This document shows, one piece after another, positions 44,533 to 53,176 of a stretch of DNA of 64,000 nt; the first letter of the stretch is position 1, and every line of letters begins with the position of its first letter. The notes beneath the pieces were generated by a model. The model was not told where the DNA came from. It did no database searches and saw only the letters and a program-made list of their open reading frames with translations. Both the position numbers and the translations under genes were made by a program. The stretch is from Eubacterium sp. AF36-5BH (GTDB lineage Bacteria; Bacillota; Clostridia; Lachnospirales; Lachnospiraceae): contig NZ_QTVG01000002.1 in assembly GCF_003460505.1 (NCBI RefSeq), positions 84,164-148,163 on the forward strand. Reading direction: 5' to 3'.

Positions 44533-46482
44533 ATGGAATTTAATAACGCACAAAGAGAAGCTGTTAATCATTTTAAAGGAGCAGCCATGGTTCTTGCAGG
44601 ACCTGGCTCAGGTAAAACTACAGTTATAACACACAGAATAAAAGAGTTAATTAGAAAAGACGTTTCACCTGAAAAAATATTAGTAGTAACTTTTACAAAA
44701 GCTGCTGCAGTTCACATGCAGAGAAAATTTTTTCAGATAATGGAAGGAGAACATTGGGTAAAAAGCAGTTATCCTGTGTCCTTTGGAACTTTTCATGGAA
44801 TCTATTTTAGAATTTTAAAATTATCCAAGAATTACAGTGGGCGTAATATTTTAACGGAAAATCAGAAAAGTCAGATTTTACGTGAAATTATTATTAGAAA
44901 CAGAATAAATACAACTTCCCTTAATGAATTTATTCAAAACATTATTGGCGAAATAAGCAATGTTAAGGGGAATATGATTCCATTGAGTGATTATGCACCA
45001 AAAAGCTGTAAAAATAGGGAATTTAAGCTTATATTCGATGAATATGCAAAAGAATTGAAGAGTCAGAACAAAATTGATTTTGATGATATGCTGTTGGACT
45101 GTTATACGTTGTTTAAAGAGGAACCGGTGCTTTTACAAAAATGGCAGCAGGTTTTTGAATATGTTTTAATAGATGAATTTCAGGATATTAACAAGATACA
45201 GTATGAAATCATAAAAATGCTTGTGGCTCCTGAAAACAATTTGTTTATAGTAGGTGATGATGACCAGAGCATTTATGGATTTCGTGGGGCGTGTCCTGAG
45301 TTAATGTTTAGATTTGAAAAGGACTATCAGGCATGTAGAAAAATTATATTAAATATAAACTATAGGTCTACAGATGAAATTATCCAAATGTCTAAGAACC
45401 TAATTAAAAACAACAGTTCACGTTTTGAAAAAAATATCATGTCACCGAAAGGTAACAATAATAAAAATGATGAAAATAGTAATGAAAATGAGAACATAAA
45501 AGATGGTTGTTCAATCCCAAGGAAAAGGAACAATAACAATACCAAGAACAAGAATAATAACAAATGTAAAGATACTGATGTTAGAATTTTCAGAAATCAA
45601 ATGGAGCAATTGCAGTATACAGCAGTTAAGATTACAGAGTTGCAAAGTAGAGGGATAGATGACATTGCAATACTTGTGAGAAACAACAGCCAGATTGATA
45701 TTATCCAAAGATTTTTAGAAGAACAGGAAATTATATCTGAAAGCAAAGTCGCTAAGAAATCTGTTTTCAAAACTCAGGTGGGAGTGGACATTTATAATTA
45801 CATAAAGGCAGCCATTAATTTGAATAAAGTTGAAATACGAAATAATGAAAGCCTAATTTATATATTAAATAAACCAGCCAGACTTATTAGTAACGGAATG
45901 ATAAGTGATTATGGAATTGATTTTAATAGTTTGAAAAATGTTTACAGTCATAGCAGTGAAATTGTGAAAAAAATAGAAAAGCTGGAATTTGATTTGCAGA
46001 TGTTGTTAAGATTAAAGCCCATGGCAGCTTTAATGTATATTCTAAAAGGTATAGGATATGAGAATTACCTGAAAGAGCTATCAAGAGAGAGAAAGATAAA
46101 CTATTCTGTTTTTGAAAAAGAAATTGAAGAAATAAAAACAAACAGTTTAAAATATGACACTTTGGAAAGCTGGATTTTACAGGAAAGTGAAGAAAACAGT
46201 GCTAATACAAAGTCAAAAGAAAAGCAGGTAAGAAAGCCGATTCATATTATTACAATGCATGGCTCAAAGGGACTTGAGTTTGACAGCGTTTTTATTTTAG
46301 ATGCAAATCAGGGCATAATACCAACATCTAAAGCAGTAAGAGAAAGAGATTTCGCAGAGGAAAGAAGACTTTTTTATGTGGCAATAACAAGGGCAAAAAA
46401 ATATTTAAATATATATTGTGTAAGCGAAAATCTTGGCTGTTATGTGGAACCATCAATTTTTATGAAGGAAGTAATGGCATAG
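44533..46482 (+). CDS. UvrD/PcrA-type helicase, short form
   Basis: A 649-residue superfamily 1A helicase. Walker A AGPGSGKTTVITHRI, VTFTKAAAVHMQRK, motif II VLIDEFQDINKIQ, motif III GDDDQSIYGFRGA, motif IV NYRST, motif V ITMHGSKGLEFDSVF and motif VI RRLFYVAITRAKK are all present, so ATPase and translocase activity are expected. It is ~80 residues shorter than PcrA and lacks the usual C-terminal tail. Residues ~313-350 are an Asn/Lys/Glu low-complexity insert. ATG at 44533 is favoured over GTG at 44527 because GGAAAGG lies just before. Confidence 0.9.
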   Translation: MEFNNAQREAVNHFKGAAMVLAGPGSGKTTVITHRIKELIRKDVSPEKILVVTFTKAAAVHMQRKFFQIMEGEHWVKSSYPVSFGTFHGIYFRILKLSKNYSGRNILTENQKSQILREIIIRNRINTTSLNEFIQNIIGEISNVKGNMIPLSDYAPKSCKNREFKLIFDEYAKELKSQNKIDFDDMLLDCYTLFKEEPVLLQKWQQVFEYVLIDEFQDINKIQYEIIKMLVAPENNLFIVGDDDQSIYGFRGACPELMFRFEKDYQACRKIILNINYRSTDEIIQMSKNLIKNNSSRFEKNIMSPKGNNNKNDENSNENENIKDGCSIPRKRNNNNTKNKNNNKCKDTDVRIFRNQMEQLQYTAVKITELQSRGIDDIAILVRNNSQIDIIQRFLEEQEIISESKVAKKSVFKTQVGVDIYNYIKAAINLNKVEIRNNESLIYILNKPARLISNGMISDYGIDFNSLKNVYSHSSEIVKKIEKLEFDLQMLLRLKPMAALMYILKGIGYENYLKELSRERKINYSVFEKEIEEIKTNSLKYDTLESWILQESEENSANTKSKEKQVRKPIHIITMHGSKGLEFDSVFILDANQGIIPTSKAVRERDFAEERRLFYVAITRAKKYLNIYCVSENLGCYVEPSIFMKEVMA

Positions 46483-46664
46483 AATATGTATATTTTTTGA
46501 AAATTATGTAGATAATACATTAAATTAAGGTGCATAATATTGCAATTTTAATACACTTTTGATAAAGTTAAATAACAAAAAATGCGTTTATTACAAATGC
46601 ATAGTAAGATTGTGAAAATAAATAAGAAAGGAAAATGCAGGCATAGTAAAAATATTATGTTTGT

Positions 46665-46709
46665 GTCTTTCAAATTCATACGGGAAATGTATGAGGATTG
46701 TTGAAAGAC
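46665..46709 (+). promoter_or_regulatory. Hairpin covering the DUF1292 gene start
   Basis: GTCTTTCAA (46665-46673) pairs with TTGAAAGAC (46701-46709) and an inner CATAC/GTATG pair lies between. The GAGG site and the TTG codons at 46698/46701 lie inside. It may control initiation or, if the gene starts at the ATG at 46722, act as a leader hairpin. Just upstream (46626-46644) a ribosome site is followed by a three-codon frame, ATG CAG GCA TAG. Confidence 0.4.
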
Positions 46710-47042
46710 TTGGTAAATGATATGGGAAATAATCAATTAGAAGAAGATGAAGATTTATTTGTAACTTTAACATTAGAAGATGACAGTGAGGTTGATTGCC
46801 TTGTTGTAAGTATATTTGAAGCAGAAGGAAGAGATTACATTGCATTACTTCCAACTGAAGGACCTGAAAACGAAGAAGGAGAAGTGTTCTTATACAGATA
46901 CTTTGAAGACGAGGACGGAGAACCCGGACTTGACAATATTGAAACAGAAGCTGAATTCATGTTAGCATCACAGGCTTTTGATCAGTTAGTTGAAGACGGT
47001 GAATATGATGAAATTATTGAGGAAGAAGAAAACTTACATTGA
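46698..47042 (+). CDS. DUF1292 family protein
   Basis: A 114-residue very acidic soluble protein of the DUF1292 group (FVTLTLEDDSEVDCLVVSIF, YIALLPTEGP, VFLYRYFED), widespread in Firmicutes and of unknown function. The start is uncertain: TTG at 46698 or 46701 next to GAGG, or ATG at 46722 without a good site. The conserved part begins at DEDLFVTL, so all options keep it complete. It lies before the SH3b protein gene, 111 bases apart. Confidence 0.85.
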   Translation: MLKDLVNDMGNNQLEEDEDLFVTLTLEDDSEVDCLVVSIFEAEGRDYIALLPTEGPENEEGEVFLYRYFEDEDGEPGLDNIETEAEFMLASQAFDQLVEDGEYDEIIEEEENLH

Positions 47043-47153
47043 TTTGTCGTTTTTTGAATTTGTAAGATAATGCATTTTTAAGATAATAATGTTAGAAATA
47101 CATTGTTATTTGAAAATCATAACAAAAAGAAAATACATTAAGAAGGTGGAAAA

Positions 47154-47726
47154 ATGTCATACGAAGATGAAACTAGACAGAGAATAGAAGCAAGAAAAAG
47201 AAATGCTGAGTTAAAGAAAGAACAGCAGATTAAGAAAAGAAAAATAACATTAGGAATTTTAGCAGCAGCAATTGTTGTTATTGTAGTATTAATTATTGTT
47301 GTAGCTTCAGTTTCAGCCAAGAAAGATAGTGAAGTGAAGACAACAGCTCCTAAGGAAACATCAATATTAGGAGCAACAACAGCAGAGACAACAGAAGCTG
47401 TAACAACAACACAGAAGGTTGCTCAGCAGACAACATCAGAAACTACTGTAGTTGCAACAACTGAGAAAACTGTTCCAGAGACAACAGAAGAAGAAACACA
47501 GGCACCTACAGAGGAACAGACTGAAGAGGAAACAACACGACCTTCAGGCGAAATCAAACATGCAAGGGACGATGTCAACATAAGAAGAAAACCAAAAGAA
47601 AGCTCAAAGGTTTTAGACATTGTTAATAAAGGAGACGAATTAGAAGTCTTAAGCACTGACAAAGGTTGGTGCCATGTAATCTGGAATGGTATCGAAGGTT
47701 ATGTATCAGCAAGATTCATAAAATAA
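47154..47726 (+). CDS. Membrane-anchored SH3b-domain protein
   Basis: A 190-residue protein with a basic cytosolic start (1-30), a membrane helix at ~31-56 (ITLGILAAAIVVIVVLIIVV), a Thr/Glu-rich linker ~60-125 and a bacterial SH3 (SH3b) domain at ~130-190 (DDVNIRRKPKESSKVL, KGDELEVLSTDKGWCHVIW, GYVSARFIK). SH3b domains commonly bind peptidoglycan peptides, so it probably tethers at the cell wall. AGAAGGTGG precedes the ATG. A terminator follows at 47742. Confidence 0.88.
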   Translation: MSYEDETRQRIEARKRNAELKKEQQIKKRKITLGILAAAIVVIVVLIIVVASVSAKKDSEVKTTAPKETSILGATTAETTEAVTTTQKVAQQTTSETTVVATTEKTVPETTEEETQAPTEEQTEEETTRPSGEIKHARDDVNIRRKPKESSKVLDIVNKGDELEVLSTDKGWCHVIWNGIEGYVSARFIK

Positions 47727-47741
47727 TAATTACAAATAAAC

Positions 47742-47791
47742 AAAAAACGTATTTTATGGTAGACTAATACTTCCCATAAAGTACGTTTTTT
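47742..47791 (+). terminator. Terminator after the SH3b gene
   Basis: AAAAAACGTATTTTATGG pairs with CCATAAAGTACGTTTTTT (one G-U pair) around a 14-base loop, with T-run. Confidence 0.85.
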
Positions 47792-47803
47792 ATTACAGTG
47801 TAC

Positions 47804-47851
47804 CAAAACATAAGCGTACTTGTGCTTGCACAAAAGTACGCTTATGTTTTG
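47804..47851. repeat. Distal hairpin of the structured repeat family (plus orientation)
   Basis: CAAAACATAAGCGTACTT (47804-47821) pairs perfectly with 47834-47851. The 12-base apex GTGCTTGCACAA is the reverse complement of that in R1/R2, while the stem sequence is entirely different. GGACACGCCC follows, also shared with R1/R2. Confidence 0.8.
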
Positions 47852-47870
47852 AGGACACGCCCGCATAATG

Positions 47871-48213
47871 AGCATAAAAGCGCAACGAAGTTGTGCGATA
47901 TGCGAATTATGTGGTGAAATTGCGGGAGTGCAAAGCACGTAGCAATTTCGTAATAAAAAACATGAAGGGCAATATAGCATAAAAGCGCAACGAAGTTGTG
48001 CGATATGCGAATTATGTGGTGAAATTGCGGGAGTGCAAAGCACGTAGCAATTTCGTAATAAAAAACATGAAGGGCAATATAGCATAAAAGCGCAACGAAG
48101 TTGTGCGATATGCGAATTATGTGGTGAAATTGCGGGAGTGCAAAGCACGTAGCAATTTCGTAATAAAAAACATGAAGGGCAATATAGCAGAAAAGCACAA
48201 CGAGGAAAACACA
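47871..48213. repeat. 105-bp tandem repeats of the structured family, up to the folC start
   Basis: Three identical 105-bp units start at 47871, 47976 and 48081; a fourth partial unit starts at 48186 and runs into the folC ribosome site. Each unit has AGCATAAAAG, GCGCAAC-gaa-GTTGTGC, ATATGCGAAT, and GAAATTGC..GTGC-aaa-GCAC..GCAATTTC. Exact identity of the copies means recent expansion. Long apparent frames on both strands here result from the repeat and are not taken as genes. Confidence 0.88.
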
Positions 48214-49509
48214 ATGAACTATAACGAAGCAAAACAATATTTAAAAGAAGTAAATAAATACGGCAGTGTCTTAGGTCTGAAAAGCATCACAACACTTTTA
48301 AAAGAAATGGGTAATCCTGAAAAAAGTCTGAAAGTTGTTCACATAGCAGGTACAAATGGAAAAGGTTCCACAATGGCTTTTTTAAACAGTATTCTCATGG
48401 AGGCAGGCTACAAAGTAGGTAGGTACAGTTCTCCGGCAGTTTTTGAAGAAGATGAGATTATTCAGATTAATAACCAAAACATAGAGCCAAACAGTTTAGG
48501 AGAAATAATCACTCATATTAAGGAGAAATGCGATTACATTGCTAAAACTTATGGATTTCATCCAACACCTTTTGAAATTGAAACGGCTTTGGCTTTTGAA
48601 TATTTCAAAAGAAAGAATTGTGATATTGTGTTAGTTGAATGTGGTATGGGTGGTGCAACAGATGCCACAAATGTTTTCCATAAGGTTCTTTGTAGTATTA
48701 TTGCCAATATTTCCTTGGACCACACAGCTTTTTTAGGTGACACAATTGAAGAAATAGCAATGGTAAAATCGGGCATAATAAAAGCAAACTGTCCCGTTGT
48801 AGTAGCAAAACAGCAAAAAGAAATATGCGATGTAATAAGGGAGGAAGCTGAAAAAAAGAATTCCCATATAGTTATGGCTAAAGAAGCACAACTGGATTTG
48901 GGTAATGGAGAAAATATTGTAACTTACAGAGCCTCTAATGGAAAAGAATATAAAGCTAATCTAAAAATGCTTGGAACTTATCAGGGAAAAAATGTGGCAA
49001 CAGCAATTGAGGTTGCATTAATTCTTGAAAAAAAGGGTTACAATACAGAAAAATATATAAAAAGTGGAATTGAAAATGCAGTCTGGAAGGGAAGATTTGA
49101 AATAATTTCAAAGCAACCATTATTTGTAATTGATGGCGCACATAATCCCGGAGCTATAGAGGAATTGGTAAAATGTATTGATTTGTATTTTACAAATAAA
49201 CGAATTACCTTTATAATGGGAGTGTTGGCCGATAAAGACTTTGAGAAGGAAGCAGGTCTTATTGCAAACAAAGGAGAAAATATTTTAACTGTTACACCAA
49301 ATAATGCCAGAGCATTAGATGGAAAGAAGTTGGCTAATACAATTTCTAAATACAACCAAAATGTTCAGTATGTAGAAAGTATAGATCAGGCTGTAGAGAA
49401 GGCAATTGATTTAGTAAACAGTAAAAAATCAGATATGATATTAGCTTTTGGCTCTTTATCACATCTAAATGATATTAATCAAGCAGTTAAAGCCGGAAGG
49501 AGAGATTGA
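48214..49509 (+). CDS. folC: Folylpolyglutamate / dihydrofolate synthase
   Basis: A 431-residue Mur-ligase-family enzyme adding glutamate to folates (and possibly to dihydropteroate). ATP loop HIAGTNGKGSTMAFLNSIL, VECGMGGATDATN, ISLDHTAFLG, and C-terminal VIDGAHNPGAIEEL. The ATG at 48214 follows CGAGG, a site that lies in the last partial repeat unit; longer frames upstream run through repeats and are not used. First gene of the folate operon; folE starts 3 bases after its stop. Confidence 0.94.
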   Translation: MNYNEAKQYLKEVNKYGSVLGLKSITTLLKEMGNPEKSLKVVHIAGTNGKGSTMAFLNSILMEAGYKVGRYSSPAVFEEDEIIQINNQNIEPNSLGEIITHIKEKCDYIAKTYGFHPTPFEIETALAFEYFKRKNCDIVLVECGMGGATDATNVFHKVLCSIIANISLDHTAFLGDTIEEIAMVKSGIIKANCPVVVAKQQKEICDVIREEAEKKNSHIVMAKEAQLDLGNGENIVTYRASNGKEYKANLKMLGTYQGKNVATAIEVALILEKKGYNTEKYIKSGIENAVWKGRFEIISKQPLFVIDGAHNPGAIEELVKCIDLYFTNKRITFIMGVLADKDFEKEAGLIANKGENILTVTPNNARALDGKKLANTISKYNQNVQYVESIDQAVEKAIDLVNSKKSDMILAFGSLSHLNDINQAVKAGRRD

Positions 49510-49512
49510 CTG

Positions 49513-50070
49513 ATGTTTGATAAAAACAAAATAGAACAGGGAATCAAATTATTATTAGAAGGTATCGGTGAAGATCCAAGTAGAGAGGGTTTAGTGGATA
49601 CTCCAAACAGAGTTGCACGTATGTATGAAGAGTTATGTGCAGGTATGGACAAAGATCCAATGGAGCATCTGTCAAAGACTTTTACATGTGATAATGAAAA
49701 TGTAGTTATTGAAAAAGATATTACATTTTACTCAACTTGCGAGCATCATTTGATGCCTTTTTATGGTAAAGCAAACATTGCTTATATTCCAAATGGAAAA
49801 GTTGTTGGAATAAGCAAGCTTGCAAGAACAGTGGAAGTTTTTGCAAGACGATTGCAGATTCAGGAACAAATGACAAATCAGATAGCCGATGCTATTGAAG
49901 AATGCTTAAATGCAAAGGGGGTATTGGTTATGGTTGAGGCTGAGCATATGTGTATGTCAGCAAGAGGAATTAAGAAACCGGGTAGCAAAACAATTACTTT
50001 TTCAGCAAAAGGCGCTTTTGAAGAAGACAGCAGTTTAAGAAGAGACATTCTTCGTTTAATGGAAAAGTAA
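49513..50070 (+). CDS. folE: GTP cyclohydrolase I
   Basis: A 185-residue Zn enzyme converting GTP to dihydroneopterin triphosphate, first step of folate synthesis. Zn ligands are in [13 protein letters not shown] (Cys and His) and [13 protein letters not shown] (Cys); [18 protein letters not shown] is the other signature. Complete length. The gene follows folC by three bases; GGAAGGAGA in the folC end is the ribosome site, so translation is coupled. Confidence 0.96.
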   Translation: MFDKNKIEQGIKLLLEGIGEDPSREGLVDTPNRVARMYEELCAGMDKDPMEHLSKTFTCDNENVVIEKDITFYSTCEHHLMPFYGKANIAYIPNGKVVGISKLARTVEVFARRLQIQEQMTNQIADAIEECLNAKGVLVMVEAEHMCMSARGIKKPGSKTITFSAKGAFEEDSSLRRDILRLMEK

Positions 50071-50204
50071 TTAGACTTCTTATTATGGAGCATATGGCAG
50101 AAGGTAAAAATAGTTGCTTAATAGGCACGTATTTTTTGTGTAATGTATCGTAAGTGATATTCTTTTTTTACAAAAATAATTAATAGAGAGTAGAGAAAAA
50201 ATAA

Positions 50205-51023
50205 ATGCAAATTGGAAAATATAATTTTGACTTAGATAACGATCCTATTATTATGGGAATTTTAAATGTAACACCTGACTCATTTTCTGACGGTGGTAAG
50301 TGGAACAACATGGACGCAGCTTTAAAGCACACTGAAGAAATGATCAAGGACGGTGCAAGAATTATTGATGTTGGCGGTGAGTCAACAAGACCGGGCTATA
50401 CTTTAATTAGTGATGAAGAAGAAATAGAAAGGGTTGTGCCGGTTATTAATGCGATAAAAGAAAGATTTGATGTATGCGTATCCCTTGATACATACAAAAC
50501 TAATGTGGCAAAAGCCGGAGTTGAAGCCGGAATCGACATGGTTAATGATGTGTGGGGATTTAAGTGGGACAAGCAGGATATGGCTGATTTAGTAGCAAAA
50601 TCAGGAGTTGCTGCATGTGTTATGCATAATAAGGATAATACTAACTATGAAAGTTACGTGGAAGATGTTTTAAAGGAAATGAAGGAATCAATTGACATTG
50701 CCCACAAAGCAGGAGTAAAGGATTCACAGATTGTATTAGATCCGGGCGTTGGTTTTGGAAAAGATTATGCACAGAATTTATCGATTATTAAACATGTGGA
50801 CAGGCTAAAAGAATTTGGTTATCCTGTGCTTCTTGGAACATCCAGAAAGTCAGTTATCGGACTTACACTGGACGTAGATAAGAATGACAGAATGGCTGGA
50901 ACTGTTGCAACAACTGTTATGGGATATGAGAGAGGCTGTAGTATTTTCAGAGTCCATGATGTAAAAGAAAACTATCAGGCATTAATGATGGCAAAGGCGA
51001 TAAGAAATGAAAAATTGTATTAA
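50205..51023 (+). CDS. folP: Dihydropteroate synthase
   Basis: A 272-residue TIM-barrel enzyme that joins pterin pyrophosphate and p-aminobenzoate; target of sulfonamides. Blocks: IMGILNVTPDSFSDGGK, DVGGESTRPG, SLDTYKTNVA, VNDVWG, VLDPGVGFGKD and LLGTSRKSVIG with the pterin-contacting Lys and Arg. GAGAGTAGAG precedes the ATG weakly. Its last 17 bases overlap the folB-folK start. The 134-base gap before it holds no evident hairpin of note. Confidence 0.96.
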   Translation: MQIGKYNFDLDNDPIIMGILNVTPDSFSDGGKWNNMDAALKHTEEMIKDGARIIDVGGESTRPGYTLISDEEEIERVVPVINAIKERFDVCVSLDTYKTNVAKAGVEAGIDMVNDVWGFKWDKQDMADLVAKSGVAACVMHNKDNTNYESYVEDVLKEMKESIDIAHKAGVKDSQIVLDPGVGFGKDYAQNLSIIKHVDRLKEFGYPVLLGTSRKSVIGLTLDVDKNDRMAGTVATTVMGYERGCSIFRVHDVKENYQALMMAKAIRNEKLY

Positions 51024-51891
51024 AATTAAGCAGTTAGAAGTATTTGCATACCATGGCTGTGAGGAACAGGAAAAAATAAATGGTCAGAAATTTTATATTG
51101 ATGCTAACTTATATACAGACATAAGTGTTGCAGGCAATACTGATGATTTAAATGAAACTGTTAATTATGCTGAGGTTTGCGACTTTATAAATAAATTTTT
51201 AACAAAAAACAGATTTGATTTAATAGAAGCTGCAGCATGGCAGTGTACAACAGAATTGTTAAAAACATTTCCGAAAATCAGAGAAGTGGATTTTACAATA
51301 TACAAACCACAGGCACCTATACCGTTGCCTTTTGGAAATGTTGCAATTTCCATTAACAGAAAATGGAGTAAGGCAATTTTATCAATCGGCTCTAATATGG
51401 GCGACAAGGAAGAACATCTAAATTGTGCAGTGGACAGTTTGTATGACGATGATAACTGCAGAGTTAATGTAGTATCAAATTATATAGAAACTGAGCCTTA
51501 TGGGCCTGTTGAACAGGACAATTTCCTAAATGGCTGTATTGAAATAGAAACATTGTATTCACCTGAAGAATTATTGAAAAAAGTCAACCAAATAGAAGCT
51601 TTTGAAGGTAGGACCAGGGAAATACACTGGGGTCCAAGAACATTGGATATAGACATTGTTTTTTACGAAAACCAGATAGTGGATTTACCAGAATTAAAGA
51701 TACCACATGTGGAAATGCACAAGAGAATTTTTGTGTTAGAACCATTAAAACAAATTGCACCATATTGGACACATCCTATTTTAAATAAAACAGTAACTCA
51801 GTTGTTAGAGGACCTAAGTCCTAATAGTGGCTGTGGCGGTTGCAGTGGTTGTGGTGGTTGCCCGAAAATTTCAGAGGAGACAGATAATTAA
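51007..51891 (+). CDS. folK: FolB-FolK fusion: dihydroneopterin aldolase / HPPK
   Basis: A 294-residue bifunctional protein. Residues 1-118 are dihydroneopterin aldolase (LEVFAYHGCEEQEK, NYAEVCDF, KPQAPIPLPF), residues ~122-275 are hydroxymethyl-dihydropterin pyrophosphokinase (SIGSNMGDKEEHL, VVSNYIETEPYGPVEQDNFL, GPRTLDIDIVFY, IPHVEMHKRIFVLEPL). Together they catalyse the two steps just before FolP. The start overlaps folP by 17 bases. The C-terminus is unusual: CGGCSGCGGC, five cysteines in a Gly-rich tail that the catalytic domains do not need. Confidence 0.94.
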   Translation: MKNCIKIKQLEVFAYHGCEEQEKINGQKFYIDANLYTDISVAGNTDDLNETVNYAEVCDFINKFLTKNRFDLIEAAAWQCTTELLKTFPKIREVDFTIYKPQAPIPLPFGNVAISINRKWSKAILSIGSNMGDKEEHLNCAVDSLYDDDNCRVNVVSNYIETEPYGPVEQDNFLNGCIEIETLYSPEELLKKVNQIEAFEGRTREIHWGPRTLDIDIVFYENQIVDLPELKIPHVEMHKRIFVLEPLKQIAPYWTHPILNKTVTQLLEDLSPNSGCGGCSGCGGCPKISEETDN

Positions 51892-51920
51892 ACAACGAAA
51901 GAAAGGTCTTTAATGTATAT

Positions 51921-53048
51921 ATGAAAGATTTGCAGGAAAGTAGAAAAGAAATTGATTCAATTGATAGCGAGATTGTAAGCTTATTTGAAAGACGAATGGA
52001 AGTCTGTAAAGACGTTGCTGAATACAAATTAAGAACAGGTAAGGCTGTTCTTGACAGACAAAGAGAATTAGACAAAATTAAAACATTAAAAAACAAAGCC
52101 TCAAGTGATTTTTATGCTCATGGTGTGGAAGAATTGTTTGAACAGATAATGGCAATGAGCAGAAAGATGCAGTATAAGCTTCTAACAGAAGAAGGGGTAA
52201 ATAACGACATTGGATTTGATATTGTTGATAAAATCCCAATGGATGGTGCAAAAGTCGTATATCAGGGAATTCCAGGCGCCTACAGCCAGCAGGCAGCTAC
52301 AGAATACTTTGGAGATAAGGCTGAATACTTAAATGTAACAACTTTTAGAGAGGCAATGAAGTATGTAAGAGACGGCAAGGCTGATTACGCAGTTTTACCA
52401 ATGGAAAATTCATCTGCAGGAATTGTAACAGATGTGTATGACTTGCTGGTTGAATTCTCTAATTATATTGTTGATACATTCGATGTAAAAATAGAGCATT
52501 GTCTTTGTGGTTTAAAAGGTTCAAGAATAGAGGATATTCATGAGGTATATTCTCATCCACAGGCTTTTATGCAAAGTAATAAATTTATTGAGGAACATGG
52601 TTTTGGAAAAGTAAATCTTGCTAATACAGCAATTAGTGCAAGATATATTTCAGAACAGAATGACAAGACAAGAGCATGTATAGCAAGTGCTAATGCAGCA
52701 GAAATTTATGGACTTGAAATATTACATAGAGGAATTAATTTCAATGATACAAATACAACAAAGTTCATTATCATAAGTAGAGAGAGAATGGCAAGAGTTA
52801 ATGCTGATTTAATATGTATCAGTTTTGAGATGCCACATGAAAGCGGTACTTTATATCAGATGTTGTCTCATATTATTTACAATGACTTAAATATGACACG
52901 TATAGAATCAAGACCTGTACCTGATAAGAAGTGGGAATACAGATTCTACGTTGAATTTGAGGGAAAAGCAAATCAGGCAGGAGCAATTAATGCTTTAAGC
53001 GGTATTAATGCAGAAGCCCTTAATATGAAAATATTAGGAAATTACTAG
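51921..53048 (+). CDS. pheA: Bifunctional chorismate mutase / prephenate dehydratase
   Basis: A 375-residue enzyme of phenylalanine synthesis. Residues ~1-90 are an AroQ-type mutase (RKEIDSIDSEIVSLFERRME), ~112-285 the dehydratase (YQGIPGAYSQQAATEYFG, VLPMENSSAG, LCGLKGSRIEDI, TKFIIISRE), and ~295-375 an ACT domain (ISFEMPHESGTLYQML, ESRPVPDKKWEYRFYVEFEG), which gives feedback control by phenylalanine. GAAAGAAAGG precedes the ATG. It follows folB-folK closely (29 bases) and may be cotranscribed; both use chorismate-derived metabolites. Terminator at 53075. Confidence 0.95.
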   Translation: MKDLQESRKEIDSIDSEIVSLFERRMEVCKDVAEYKLRTGKAVLDRQRELDKIKTLKNKASSDFYAHGVEELFEQIMAMSRKMQYKLLTEEGVNNDIGFDIVDKIPMDGAKVVYQGIPGAYSQQAATEYFGDKAEYLNVTTFREAMKYVRDGKADYAVLPMENSSAGIVTDVYDLLVEFSNYIVDTFDVKIEHCLCGLKGSRIEDIHEVYSHPQAFMQSNKFIEEHGFGKVNLANTAISARYISEQNDKTRACIASANAAEIYGLEILHRGINFNDTNTTKFIIISRERMARVNADLICISFEMPHESGTLYQMLSHIIYNDLNMTRIESRPVPDKKWEYRFYVEFEGKANQAGAINALSGINAEALNMKILGNY

Positions 53049-53074
53049 AAAAATTAATATCCTATTGCGTGGCT

Positions 53075-53114
53075 ATATGAAAAAGGGTTGCATTTTTGCA
53101 ACCCTTTTTCATAT
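53075..53114. terminator. Bidirectional terminator after pheA
   Basis: ATATGAAAAAGGGTTGCA and its exact complement with a 4-base loop; A-run and T-run on either side serve pheA and the convergent hydrolase gene. Confidence 0.92.
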
Positions 53115-53176
53115 ATGATTTTATTCTATTGTAACTACTTTCTGCAGTGATAAACATAAAGCAGTTAATGTTAGTC

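Noticed and set aside
47871..48213. CRISPR-like regular repeats before folC
   Set aside because: All 105 bases of the units are identical, so there are no spacers.
47699..48237. Long repetitive frames on the minus strand opposite the 105-bp repeats
   Set aside because: They arise because 105 is a multiple of three; they consist of repeated peptide units with no start context, and overlap folC and a terminator.
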